From the NCBI GenBank assembly GCA_947630595.1, contig CANRIG010000005.1:1-64000 (forward strand): a stretch of DNA of 64,000 nucleotides, given 5' to 3'. Of the stretch, positions 45,138 through 53,109 are shown in pieces. The stretch's first letter is position 1. Every line of letters starts with the position of its first letter. A program made the position numbers and the translations under genes. Source of the stretch: an uncultured Lachnospiraceae bacterium (GTDB lineage: Bacteria; Bacillota; Clostridia; Lachnospirales; Lachnospiraceae). The notes beneath the pieces are model-generated. The model made no database searches. It was given only the letters and a program-made list of their open reading frames with translations, and was not told where the DNA came from.

Positions 45138-45404
45138 ATGAATAAAATAACAGTCAAAATCGACGGGATGATGTGCGGGATGTGTGAGTCCCATGTAAAC
45201 GACGTCGTCCGCCGGGGATTTCCGGTGAAAAAGGTCACTTCCTCCCACGCAAAAGGCGAAACGGTGATCCTGACGGAAGAACCCATCAACGAAGCGGATC
45301 TCCGGGCGGCCATCGACGCCACAGGGTATCGGGTGCTGTCCATGGAGAGCGCGCCGTATGAGAAAAAGGGGCTGTTCGGATCATTGAAAGGGAGCAGGCG
45401 CTGA
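45138..45404 (+). CDS. Heavy-metal-associated (HMA) domain protein
   Basis: An 88-residue cytosolic protein with the HMA fold. The metal loop GMMCGMCESHV (residues 10-20) carries the CxxC pair. The rest gives the beta-alpha-beta pattern (VKKVTSSHAKGETVILTEEP, ADLRAAIDATGYRV). AAAGGAG precedes the start, which excludes an upstream ATG. It stands alone, without a copper P-type ATPase or repressor. The possible DtxR-type operator suggests control by iron or manganese rather than copper. Confidence 0.85.
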   Translation: MNKITVKIDGMMCGMCESHVNDVVRRGFPVKKVTSSHAKGETVILTEEPINEADLRAAIDATGYRVLSMESAPYEKKGLFGSLKGSRR

Positions 45405-45472
45405 TCTTTCCCGGCGCTCCCTTACATCGGGCAGCGCCTGCGTTCTTCCTGCGGTTATGTCTCTTATTAAAT

Positions 45473-45590
45473 AAAAAGATGGAAAAGCTCCCTGCCATCT
45501 TCAATTTCCTGTAAAAAGGCGGAAAAGCTTCCTGCCATCTCAATTCCCTGTAAAAAGGCAGAAAAACTTCTTTATATCTCGATCGCGTTC
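45473..45590. repeat. ~39-bp tandem repeat reaching into the Sir2 stop
   Basis: Units at 45473-45512, 45513-45551 and a diverged third at 45552-45590 share AAAAAGGCGGAAAAGCTTCC-like starts. The third copy contains the stop codon of the Sir2 gene, so the array grew from its 3' end. Confidence 0.8.
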
Positions 45591-46372
45591 ATCACTTTGG
45601 AAATACTGTCATGAAAGACCAAGTCGGCCTTTCCCTCCATCTTGGTCTTTCCCTTATTGATGATCACCAGATATTTTCCATGATACATATGTCCCAGCTG
45701 CGCGGCCGAACCGACCTCCAGAGACGTGCCGCCGATCACCAGCAGATCGGCATACCGTATCAGCGCAACCGCCTCCTCATATGCCCTCTGCGGCAGCAGC
45801 TCGCCGTACAGGGTGACGTCCGGGCGGACCATTTTCCCGCACTTCGGGCAGCGCGGTATCTCCTCGGCGTTCTCAAATATAAAATTCTCTCCGTACTCCG
45901 TGCGGCAGCTCACGCAATAGCTCCGCAGGGCGCTTCCATGAATCTCCCATACCGTTTTGCTGCCCGCTTTCTGATGAAGCCCGTCTATGTTCTGGGTGAT
46001 CACCCCGTCAAGCTTCCCTCTTTGCTCCATCTCCGCCAGCTTTCTGTGCGCATCATTCGGCTGAACGGTCCGGCAGTCAAGGTTTCGCCGGAAGTAATCG
46101 AAAAACACCTCCGGCCTCCTGTCCAGGCAGTCGTAGCTCAGCAGATACTCCGGCTTATAACGGCTGAACCGCCTGTCCCTTTTGTGATACAGTCCGTTCT
46201 TGCTCCGAAAATCCGGTATCCCGCTCTCCGTCGACACGCCGGCCCCGCCAAAGAAAACGATGTGTTTCGCTTCCTCTATCATTTCGTTCAGGGCATCCAC
46301 TTTCTGTTCCTCATTCAGCGAGCGGAAATATTTTTGCTTTTCCCGCTGCGATACAAAATCCGGCAACATCAT
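45572..46372 (-). CDS. cobB: NAD-dependent protein deacylase, Sir2 family
   Basis: A 266-residue sirtuin that removes acyl groups from lysines, using NAD. Visible are FFGGAGVSTESGIPDFRS (40-57), TQNIDGLH (near 126), the catalytic His in VWEIHGS, zinc cysteines CVSC and CPKC, and GTSLEV. Length and all catalytic residues are normal. A 20-residue N-terminal extension precedes the core, as in Firmicutes homologues. It appears monocistronic. Confidence 0.92.
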   Translation of the reverse strand: MMLPDFVSQREKQKYFRSLNEEQKVDALNEMIEEAKHIVFFGGAGVSTESGIPDFRSKNGLYHKRDRRFSRYKPEYLLSYDCLDRRPEVFFDYFRRNLDCRTVQPNDAHRKLAEMEQRGKLDGVITQNIDGLHQKAGSKTVWEIHGSALRSYCVSCRTEYGENFIFENAEEIPRCPKCGKMVRPDVTLYGELLPQRAYEEAVALIRYADLLVIGGTSLEVGSAAQLGHMYHGKYLVIINKGKTKMEGKADLVFHDSISKVMNAIEI

Positions 46373-46470
46373 TTTTCATCCACCCATCCGCGCCTGCAAG
46401 GATTATATCAAAAGCAGCTTTCGATTTTCTCTGATATATGCGCCTGCGCCTGATAAAAGAGGTTATCATA

Positions 46471-47052
46471 TTATTGATATTTTACAATCTTCCCGTTCGA
46501 TGTTTTGAGCACCACATCCGGCGAGCCCTCACCCTCATAGAACACTTTCAGACTGTTTCCGGAACATTTCATCTTATACGGCCAGTAGCAGGACTCCTTT
46601 ACTTTCGTTTGCCAGAGGCGTTTTCCCTTCGGGGAAATCTTATAGATCATATCGCTGTAATATCCCGACGCATACAGGTTTCCGCTGCCGTCAATGTACA
46701 TGGCCGCGCTGTACGTGGCCTCGGCAAAAGCCTTTTTGTTCACAGCCGCCTTTTTCCCTGTCTGCAGTTTCAGCTTCAGAAAAGATTTTCCATCGATCAC
46801 GTACACATAGTTCCCGTACTGCTTAAAGGAGACGCTGGTCAGCTCCGTCGCCCGGTTCTTTCCGCACTTATATTTCCACACCGTTTTCCCGTCCCCGGTT
46901 TGTCCCAGCAGGGTGCAGATCTCATAATTTGAGGAAGTTTTTTTGTCCAGGACGACCTTCGTCACCTTTGCCTGCGCAGATACCGGCATGCTCATGCATA
47001 CAATGCACGCCAAAATCAAAATACCCTTTATCCATTTTCTGAGTCCGTTCAT
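46471..47052 (-). CDS. Secreted protein, partial beta-propeller-like
   Basis: A 193-residue secreted protein. Signal peptide MNGLRKWIKGILILACIVCM ends in SAQA-K. The mature part is Lys/Tyr-rich with repeated strands such as GSGNLYASGYYSDMIYKISPKGKRLWQTKV, resembling PQQ-type propeller blades, but only two or three are present. GAAAGGAG lies before the chosen start. I do not recognise a family or role. Confidence 0.65.
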   Translation of the reverse strand: MNGLRKWIKGILILACIVCMSMPVSAQAKVTKVVLDKKTSSNYEICTLLGQTGDGKTVWKYKCGKNRATELTSVSFKQYGNYVYVIDGKSFLKLKLQTGKKAAVNKKAFAEATYSAAMYIDGSGNLYASGYYSDMIYKISPKGKRLWQTKVKESCYWPYKMKCSGNSLKVFYEGEGSPDVVLKTSNGKIVKYQ

Positions 47053-47270
47053 TGCTTTTCGCTCCTTTCTCCGTCCCTTTGCCACATCGCCCAGAGGCAC
47101 TCTGCATTTTTATTATCATAACATGGAACGCCCTGTTCCGTCAAATGAAGCGGGATGAGCACCACGGAGCCGTTGCATTGTATTTAATATTCTGTCATAT
47201 GCGTCTGAGTTTTCCTGTCAAAGCTTCATGCTGAGCGGTAGTCGCACAAGGTGCGGTTAAAAAATTTGCT

Positions 47271-47318
47271 AAAAAATCCTCCAAATTTACGCCCAAAACA
47301 GAGTAATGATATAAAATT
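47271..47318. repeat. Degenerate direct repeat, copy 1
   Basis: A ~47-bp sequence (AAAAAATCCTCC.AATTTACG and CAAAACAG) directly after the DUF1016 fragment. A similar copy lies at about 49668-49716; the two bracket the region of mobile-gene fragments. Confidence 0.45.
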
Positions 47319-47901
47319 ATATCTTTTCTTTCAAAATATTATCTACCAGCCTTTCCAGTTCTTTTCTGTTTGGTAAATACAACTCATACTTTGAAACAAA
47401 TAAATTGCTGTCCATACCATAGGTAGCATATTTAATCAGCAGTTCATCTTTATTCTTGCTTAAAATAATTTCTATCGACGGATTATCATCCGGCATATTT
47501 TTCTCTATTGCAAAATATCCCAAATACATATTCATCTGTCCTATATCCTCATGTTGTACTGAATTTTTCTTTAAGTCTATCAATACAAAACATTTCAGAA
47601 TCCTGTGATAAAAGACCAAATCAACTCGATAATGGATATTATTCAGCAAAAATTTCTCTAAATTATCAATAATTCTTTGCTCTAAATCTCCTTCCTTTGC
47701 CAATGACAAAATCCCTTCTTTATCACAGCTTACTGCCAGACGCAAAAACAACGCAGAATCCATCTGCCGTTTCAATGTACGAATGCCCCACCGCTCGCTT
47801 ATCGCCTGTTTTTCACAAAAACTGCGTTCCAAATCATCATTGATCTTTATCAATTCACAGATATGTGACCAGCTTAATTTGTCAGACAGTATCTGACAAA
47901 T
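47317..47901 (-). pseudogene. DUF1016/YhcG-type PD-(D/E)XK nuclease, fragment
   Basis: The open part from 47853 has the family core: SERWGIRTLKRQMDSALFLRLA, then VDLVFYHRILKCFVLIDLKK and GQMNMYLGYFA. The frame continues upstream without an ATG as QILSDKLSWSHICELIKIN before a stop (47902-47904), so the N-terminal DUF1016 domain is missing. About 20 residues normally found before VDLVFYHR (the GFAFVGRQ segment) are also absent. Family nucleases are linked to mobile or restriction loci. Most likely inactive. Confidence 0.75.
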
Positions 47902-48162
47902 TCACCGCATAAACTCAGCTTATCTTTCACCATACGAACAGATATCACATTATATCCAAGCGGATTTTGGGACGCTTTGTCAACTGCATCAGCAAACGCT
48001 TCTGCCTGTTTTTACTTTCGGGCGATATGGTTGTCCTATCGTCGGATCATGGTCGGTGAACAGTCATGAACTTTTATAGTGTTTCTCCTTTCCGCCGCAC
48101 AAAAAAAGACAGGCCGCATCAAATGCCCCTGTCTGTGCGCTGCTTTATTCCCGCTGAAACGT
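47902..48162. other. Non-coding stretch with an unassigned coding-like remnant
   Basis: On the minus strand, codons from about 48008 to a stop at 47874 read QAEAFADAVDKASQNPLGYN, then VISVRMVKDKLSLCGEFVRY. It has coding character but no start. I do not recognise it firmly. It may be another mobile-element remnant. Confidence 0.35.
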
Positions 48163-48205
48163 AAAAAAGCGCATGATATACACTCACTGTCTCATGCGCC
48201 TTTTT
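48163..48205 (-). terminator. Terminator after the Rpn-type gene
   Basis: GCGCATGA (48169-48176) pairs with TCATGCGC (48192-48199); A and T tracts extend the stem, and T6 follows on the minus strand. Confidence 0.75.
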
Positions 48206-48230
48206 ACTATCCAAATTATTCGGTTTATTG

Positions 48231-49010
48231 CTACGCCATAACCGGTTCCGCCAGCTTCTTTACTTCCTCAATCGGCAAGCCGGAATATAAAGCAATTTTC
48301 TCTAACGATAATACCCCATCCTTAATCATACAAAGTGCATTATCAATCCTGACTTCTCTTGCTTTTTCATTCCGCATATCTTCCAACATCTTGCACATAG
48401 CCGCCACTCCTTCCGCATCCCGTTTGAAATATCTCGCCTTCCTTGCAAGCACTTCATAATTCATATCATCAGGATTAGTACAGGAGAAATCGTGCATCAG
48501 CCTGCCGATTTCATCATCGCCGCGATATCTCCCATTCACATACAGGATATGCGAACCGTCGTTAAATAATACCTTTTCTTCTCCAATGGCAATATATCTC
48601 TCCACCGGATAAATTGGCTGGTTTCCTTTCATCACATCATTCTCTGTTATAAAAATAACGTAACTGTCGGGAATATCTTCTGTATCTTCTCCCGGTTTTA
48701 ATATATGTGCATCCAACAGGCTGCTGTTATGCCGCGCCCGCTTTGCGCCAGCGCCCGCATCCGCGCGCTGGATTTCAATGTCCATTTCTTTGTGATCGCT
48801 GTCAACTGCGTGTACATCCAATGTTGCCGAACGTCCCTGCAGGTTTTTCAGAACTTCCTGTGTGCGGACTGATTTGATCTGAATATCTTTTTTCAAAAGA
48901 ATCCGAAGTATCAGCTCCACTCCTTCTAAATTATCTGCAAGGCAGACCGTCATAAAATCATCGTCTATGTACCGGAGTGACTGCAGGCGATCCAGATCCT
49001 GCTGATGCAT
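48231..49010 (-). CDS. Rpn/PD-(D/E)XK nuclease family transposase-like protein
   Basis: A 259-residue protein of the recombination-promoting-nuclease (Rpn-like) group. It opens with a region ending DDDFMTVCLADNLEGVELIL, and the nuclease core has ATLDVHAVDSDHKEMDIEIQRAD, with the D...ExQ pair, then RARHNSSLLDA and SYVIFITENDV. I start it at 49010 after GGAG; a TTG at 49028 after AAGGTGG is an alternative. The longer open frame overlaps the VirD4 fragment and is not favoured. These proteins are multicopy in Lachnospiraceae and can cut DNA; they may not be true transposases. Confidence 0.8.
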   Translation of the reverse strand: MHQQDLDRLQSLRYIDDDFMTVCLADNLEGVELILRILLKKDIQIKSVRTQEVLKNLQGRSATLDVHAVDSDHKEMDIEIQRADAGAGAKRARHNSSLLDAHILKPGEDTEDIPDSYVIFITENDVMKGNQPIYPVERYIAIGEEKVLFNDGSHILYVNGRYRGDDEIGRLMHDFSCTNPDDMNYEVLARKARYFKRDAEGVAAMCKMLEDMRNEKAREVRIDNALCMIKDGVLSLEKIALYSGLPIEEVKKLAEPVMA

Positions 49011-49125
49011 CTGCTCCGTCGTGTTCAAAAATACCACCTTCCCTTGCTCTTTTATTATACATCGAATAGTGCCCTTTGAAAACTTAATTTTTGTAAAATT
49101 TCCAGCAAAGTAATTAACAACCGAA

Positions 49126-49518
49126 CTATTGTACTCCTTCCGTATCAACCTCATATACATCAAACGTTTCCGATGCTTTGAGTCTCAGCCTCGTGGACAG
49201 AAACTTCTCAATATTAAAGGCATTTTTCGGGTCTGCATCCGCAATATAACGGTAATTCGGATGCTTCGTGATATCATATTTTTCAGACAGGAACGGACGC
49301 ACACCCCGCAGCTGCAGGATGCATTTCCCGCCGTCCATGACCGCAAGCTCATCCTGGCTCATCAACTCTTTTCCGAGCTTCTGGTAATTCAGGCTGTGGG
49401 AAGTTTCCCTCCCGCGGCTTTCCCCGGTGTTGTAGATTTCAAAAACTAATCGGCTATATATAAGTGGTCTATTCAGTTTGCGTTTAATACCATCGAATGA
49501 TAAGCTATAGCACCTCAA
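49126..49518 (-). pseudogene. C-terminal fragment of a VirD4/TraG-type coupling protein
   Basis: The sequence ELMSQDELAVMDGGKCILQL, then RGVRPFLSEKYDITKHPNY, matches the C-terminus of VirD4-like conjugative coupling ATPases of integrative elements. The Walker motifs and membrane part, which should lie upstream (above 49518), are absent, so only about 130 codons remain. It marks the remains of a conjugative element. Confidence 0.75.
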
Positions 49519-49738
49519 AGCATTTCAATACAAAATAGTTAAAATAGTTAAAATGGCGAAAACCTATGGAGTTCTGCGATAAAAAATGATACGCGACCTT
49601 TTAGAATAACGAGGAAAACTTTCAGATAGTATTTGGGGGAAGACCTTTCCCCCCCCCAAATCTTTCCCCAAAAATCCCCCAAATTCGTGTTCAAAACAGG
49701 TAAGATATGATAAATTGTGAACTGTTTCCCAGGGCACA
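49519..49738. other. Intergenic remnant with poly-C run and repeat copy 2
   Basis: No gene supported. It holds a run of nine C near 49650 and the second copy of the degenerate repeat (about 49668-49716) also found at 47271. Confidence 0.4.
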
Positions 49739-49786
49739 AAAAACCCCTGAAAATGCCCATTTTACGGGATTTTCAGGGGTTTCTCA
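49739..49786 (-). terminator. Terminator of the rpsB-tsf operon
   Basis: AACCCCTGAAAAT and ATTTTCAGGGGTTT arms, with TTTTTT following on the minus strand, 50 bases after the tsf stop. It is nearly the same sequence as the terminator at 44312-44357. Confidence 0.85.
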
Positions 49787-49833
49787 TTCGCTTTGTTTTA
49801 TGAAATTACATTCCCATGCGACTGTTGCTAACC

Positions 49834-50775
49834 TCAGGCTTCGGCGATTTGCTTCGCAACTTCCGCTGCAAAGTCCTCCTGCTTCTTCTCGATGCCTTCG
49901 CCGGTCTCCCAGCGCACAAAGCCCTTGATCGCAACCTTTGCGCCGGCCGCCTTGGCAACGGAATCCACGTATGCCTGTACGGACTGCTTGCCGTCTTCAG
50001 CCTTTACGTATACCTGATCGAGCAGGCAGATCTCCTTGAGCTCTTTGTTGATACGGCCGTTGATCATGCCCTGGATAACCTTCTCCGGCTTCTGGGACTC
50101 TTTCGGGTCGTTCATGATCTGTGCCTTGAGGATTTCCTTCTCATGCGCGATGTAGTCCTCGCTGATCTCGCTTCTGTTGGTGTAGAGCGGCTTCAGGGCT
50201 GCCACCTGCATCGCCACGTTCTTTGCCATCTCTCTGATCTCGTCGTTCACGACATCCGTGACAACGTCTACCAGAACGCCGATCTTGCCGCCCATATGCG
50301 TATAGGAAGCGACAAAGCCCGCATCCTCATGCACCTTGGTGAATCTGCGGATATTCATGTTCTCGCCGATGATTGCGATCTGGCCTGCCAGCGCCTCGTT
50401 GACGGTCTTGGTGGTATCGAATTTCCACGGCTCCGCCAGGAACGCCTCGATGTCCGCTGCGGAGGTCTCCATCGCCTGCTCCGCCACCTGCGCCACGTAG
50501 TTCTGGAACTTCTCGTTCTTCGCCACGAAGTCGGTCTCCGCGTTCACCTCAACCGCTACCGCGTCCTTGTCGTCCGCAGATACGATCACCTTTACAAGGC
50601 CCTCTGCCGCGATCCGGCTTGCCTTCTTCTGTGCAGCCGCAAGTCCTTTCTCTCTCAGGAACTCAATCGCCTTGTCCATATCGCCTTCGGTCGCCGTCAG
50701 TGCCTTTTTGCAGTCCATCATGCCGGCGCCCGTCATTTCTCTTAACTCTTTTACCATTCCCGCTGTAATAGCCAT
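49834..50775 (-). CDS. tsf: Translation elongation factor Ts
   Basis: A 313-residue nucleotide-exchange factor for EF-Tu. It opens with the diagnostic MAITAGMVKELREMTGAGMM, DCKKALTATEGDMDKAIEFL and REKGLAAAQKKASRIAAEG, then TDFVAKNEKFQ. The dimerisation part follows to IEKKQEDFAAEVAKQ. Start at 50775 after GGAGGAGAATGAG. It follows rpsB by 21 bases, the usual bacterial order. Confidence 0.98.
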   Translation of the reverse strand: MAITAGMVKELREMTGAGMMDCKKALTATEGDMDKAIEFLREKGLAAAQKKASRIAAEGLVKVIVSADDKDAVAVEVNAETDFVAKNEKFQNYVAQVAEQAMETSAADIEAFLAEPWKFDTTKTVNEALAGQIAIIGENMNIRRFTKVHEDAGFVASYTHMGGKIGVLVDVVTDVVNDEIREMAKNVAMQVAALKPLYTNRSEISEDYIAHEKEILKAQIMNDPKESQKPEKVIQGMINGRINKELKEICLLDQVYVKAEDGKQSVQAYVDSVAKAAGAKVAIKGFVRWETGEGIEKKQEDFAAEVAKQIAEA

Positions 50776-50796
50776 CTCATTCTCCTCCAAATCTGT

Positions 50797-51546
50797 TTAC
50801 TCTGCAATCGCTTCTACCGGAGCCTCTTCATATACTTCCTCAGCGTTCCCAGCCGCTTCCTCAGCGCCCTGCTTTGCCTCTACCACTGCGTCCGCCATCT
50901 TGGAAACAATCAGCTTCACGGCGCGGATTGCGTCGTCGTTGCCCGGAATCACATAGTCCAGCTCTTCCGGATCGCAGTTGGTGTCGCAGATGCCGATCAG
51001 CGTGATGCCGAGCGTATGCGCTTCCTGTACGCAGATTCTCTCCTTCTTCGGGTCAACGACAAAGATCGCATCCGGAAGGCGCTTCATTTCCTTGATGCCG
51101 CCGAGGTTCTTCTGCAGCTTCTCCTGCTCCTTGCGAAGCGCGATAACCTCTTTCTTCGGAAGCACGTCAAAGGTGCCGTCCTCTTCCATTCTCTCAATGT
51201 CCTTGAGACGTCTGATTCTGCTCTGAATGGTCTTGAAGTTGGTCAGCATGCCGCCGAGCCATCTCTCGTTTACATAGAACATGCCGCAGCGCTCGGCCTC
51301 AACCTTGACTGCGTCCTGCGCCTGTTTCTTCGTGCCGACGAACAGAATGCTGCCGCCCTCTGCCGCGATGTCCGCAACCGCCTTGCACGCCTCGTCTACC
51401 TTGCCCACCGACTTCTGAAGGTCGATGATGTAGATGCCGTTTCTCTCGGTGTAGATGTACTCTGCCATTTTCGGGTTCCATCTTCTGGTCTGATGTCCGA
51501 AATGCACGCCTGCTTCCAGTAACTGTTTCATTGAAATTACGCTCAT
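50797..51546 (-). CDS. rpsB: 30S ribosomal protein S2
   Basis: A 249-residue ribosomal protein. It starts [20 protein letters not shown] and has [32 protein letters not shown] and [13 protein letters not shown] 25-residue Glu/Ala-rich tail is present. AAGGAG lies before the ATG; the long upstream open frame is the untranslated leader. It is co-transcribed with tsf. Confidence 0.98.
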   Translation of the reverse strand: MSVISMKQLLEAGVHFGHQTRRWNPKMAEYIYTERNGIYIIDLQKSVGKVDEACKAVADIAAEGGSILFVGTKKQAQDAVKVEAERCGMFYVNERWLGGMLTNFKTIQSRIRRLKDIERMEEDGTFDVLPKKEVIALRKEQEKLQKNLGGIKEMKRLPDAIFVVDPKKERICVQEAHTLGITLIGICDTNCDPEELDYVIPGNDDAIRAVKLIVSKMADAVVEAKQGAEEAAGNAEEVYEEAPVEAIAE

Positions 51547-51769
51547 GTCTTCTTCTCCTTTTTGGTTCATTTCTTCCGTATGTCTCACGCCCGCAAAGAG
51601 ACCGGCCCGCGCTGCAGCAAGCTGCAGGCGTCTGCAGGCAGAAGCGCTTCCCCGAACGGCATCCGCCCGACACACGCAAACGCACGGCGGCGCATGATCC
51701 GCAAAACGGAAAGCCCTCGCCGGCACCATCCTCGGAGTCCACATACGTGTTTGATTTTGCAGCTGTTTC

Positions 51770-51798
51770 AGTATAGCATATGGTTTTCCCGCAGGCAA
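51770..51798 (-). promoter_or_regulatory. Predicted promoter of rpsB-tsf
   Basis: On the minus strand TTGCCT (51793-51798), a 17-base spacer and TATACT (51770-51775). This leaves a leader of about 215 bases before rpsB, long enough for the autogenous S2 control known in other bacteria. Confidence 0.7.
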
Positions 51799-51835
51799 GC
51801 GGTTTTTCCAAAAAAATGCGGAAAACCGTGAATAT

Positions 51836-53092
51836 TTACTCTCTGCGCAGCGCCTCGATCGGGTCAAGGTTCGCCGCCTTGATGGACGGCAGCAGACCGA
51901 ACACGATACCGATCAGCATGGAAAACAGCACCGCCACTGCGGAGGCAGGCACGCTGATCGAAACCGCCACCCCGGAAATCCGGTTGATGACCTGCGCCAT
52001 GCCGATGCCGGTCGCCACGCCGATGATGCCGCCGATGCTGGTCAGCACCGCGGCCTCGGTCAGAAACTGTCCGAGAATGAAGCCTTTCTTGGCTCCGATT
52101 GCCTTTTTCAGGCCGATCTCACTGGTCCGCTCGGTGACGGACACAAGCATGATATTCATAACGCCGATGCCGCCGACCAGCAGGGAAATGCTGGCGATCC
52201 AGATGAGCTGGTTGTTGGTGGCCGCGCTCAGATCCTGCAGTTGCTGCGCCTGCTCCAGAATGTTGTCGGCTCGGTATTTGACCTCGGTCTGCGAGGAGGA
52301 AATCGTTTTGTTCAGGATATCCGCGGTCTTCTGCCCCGCATCCTCCATGTCGTCCGTGCTGACCGCGCGCACGATGACGCTGTCCGGCTCGTCATAATTG
52401 TAGACGATCGGCCAGGAGGCCTTCGGCATGTAAATGTAGCCTGAGGATTCATTCGCATACAGGTAGTAATCCTCAACCGACGAAATGACAGGCTCGAAGT
52501 GCCGCGCCAGCTCCACGACGCCCACCACGGTAAACGGCGTCTTACTGATCTCGATGGTCTTGCCGATCGGGCTCGTGTCCGGGAACAGATTGTCCGCGGC
52601 CGTCTTGTCGAGAATCAGTACCTTGCGGAATTTTTTGTAATCGTCCTCGATAAAATTGCGCCCCTTGCGGATCGTGTAGCCCGCCGTCGCAAAATAATTG
52701 GTATCGATGCCGCGCATGCTCACGCCGGACAGGCTTTCGTTCTGATAATAAACGCTGTCCCCGCCCATGCGGTAATTATACCGGGTCACATTCTCCACGG
52801 AGTCCAGCGCGCGGATTTCGTCGCAGACTTCGTCGCTGACCTGCGGGATGCCGAACGGAATATCCGAGGAGGAATAAATCCAGTACGTCTGGCCGTTCTG
52901 CACCAGGCCGATTTCCACGGTATTGTTGCCGGAACCGATCAGGTTGTTTTTGATTTCCTCATTCGTCCCCTTAATGGTGGAGACAATCGAAATAATGGAG
53001 GCAATACCGATAATAATGCCGAGCATCGTGAGAAACGAGCGCATTTTATGCGACCAGATTCCCTGAAACGATAATCTTATGTTTTCAAGCAA
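51836..53092 (-). CDS. MacB-type ABC transporter permease
   Basis: A 418-residue permease of the FtsX/MacB family. One N-terminal helix ([20 protein letters not shown]) is followed by an extracellular domain of about 230 residues (40-275), then three C-terminal helices with [22 protein letters not shown] and KKAIGAKKG. The ATPase and two adaptors are encoded upstream. In Gram-positive bacteria such systems export peptides or antibiotics or sense wall stress. Last gene of a four-gene operon, 17 bases after the large adaptor. Confidence 0.9.
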   Translation of the reverse strand: MLENIRLSFQGIWSHKMRSFLTMLGIIIGIASIISIVSTIKGTNEEIKNNLIGSGNNTVEIGLVQNGQTYWIYSSSDIPFGIPQVSDEVCDEIRALDSVENVTRYNYRMGGDSVYYQNESLSGVSMRGIDTNYFATAGYTIRKGRNFIEDDYKKFRKVLILDKTAADNLFPDTSPIGKTIEISKTPFTVVGVVELARHFEPVISSVEDYYLYANESSGYIYMPKASWPIVYNYDEPDSVIVRAVSTDDMEDAGQKTADILNKTISSSQTEVKYRADNILEQAQQLQDLSAATNNQLIWIASISLLVGGIGVMNIMLVSVTERTSEIGLKKAIGAKKGFILGQFLTEAAVLTSIGGIIGVATGIGMAQVINRISGVAVSISVPASAVAVLFSMLIGIVFGLLPSIKAANLDPIEALRRE

Positions 53093-53109
53093 ATCTCCAC
53101 ACCTCCATG

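Noticed and set aside
49011..49163. Extended start of the Rpn-type gene at 49163
   Set aside because: The added 51 codons overlap the end of the VirD4 fragment and do not resemble the family; a ribosome site lies before 49010.
51547..51867. N-terminal extension of ribosomal protein S2
   Set aside because: S2 begins at MSVISMKQ with a strong ribosome site; the upstream open frame spans the promoter and leader.
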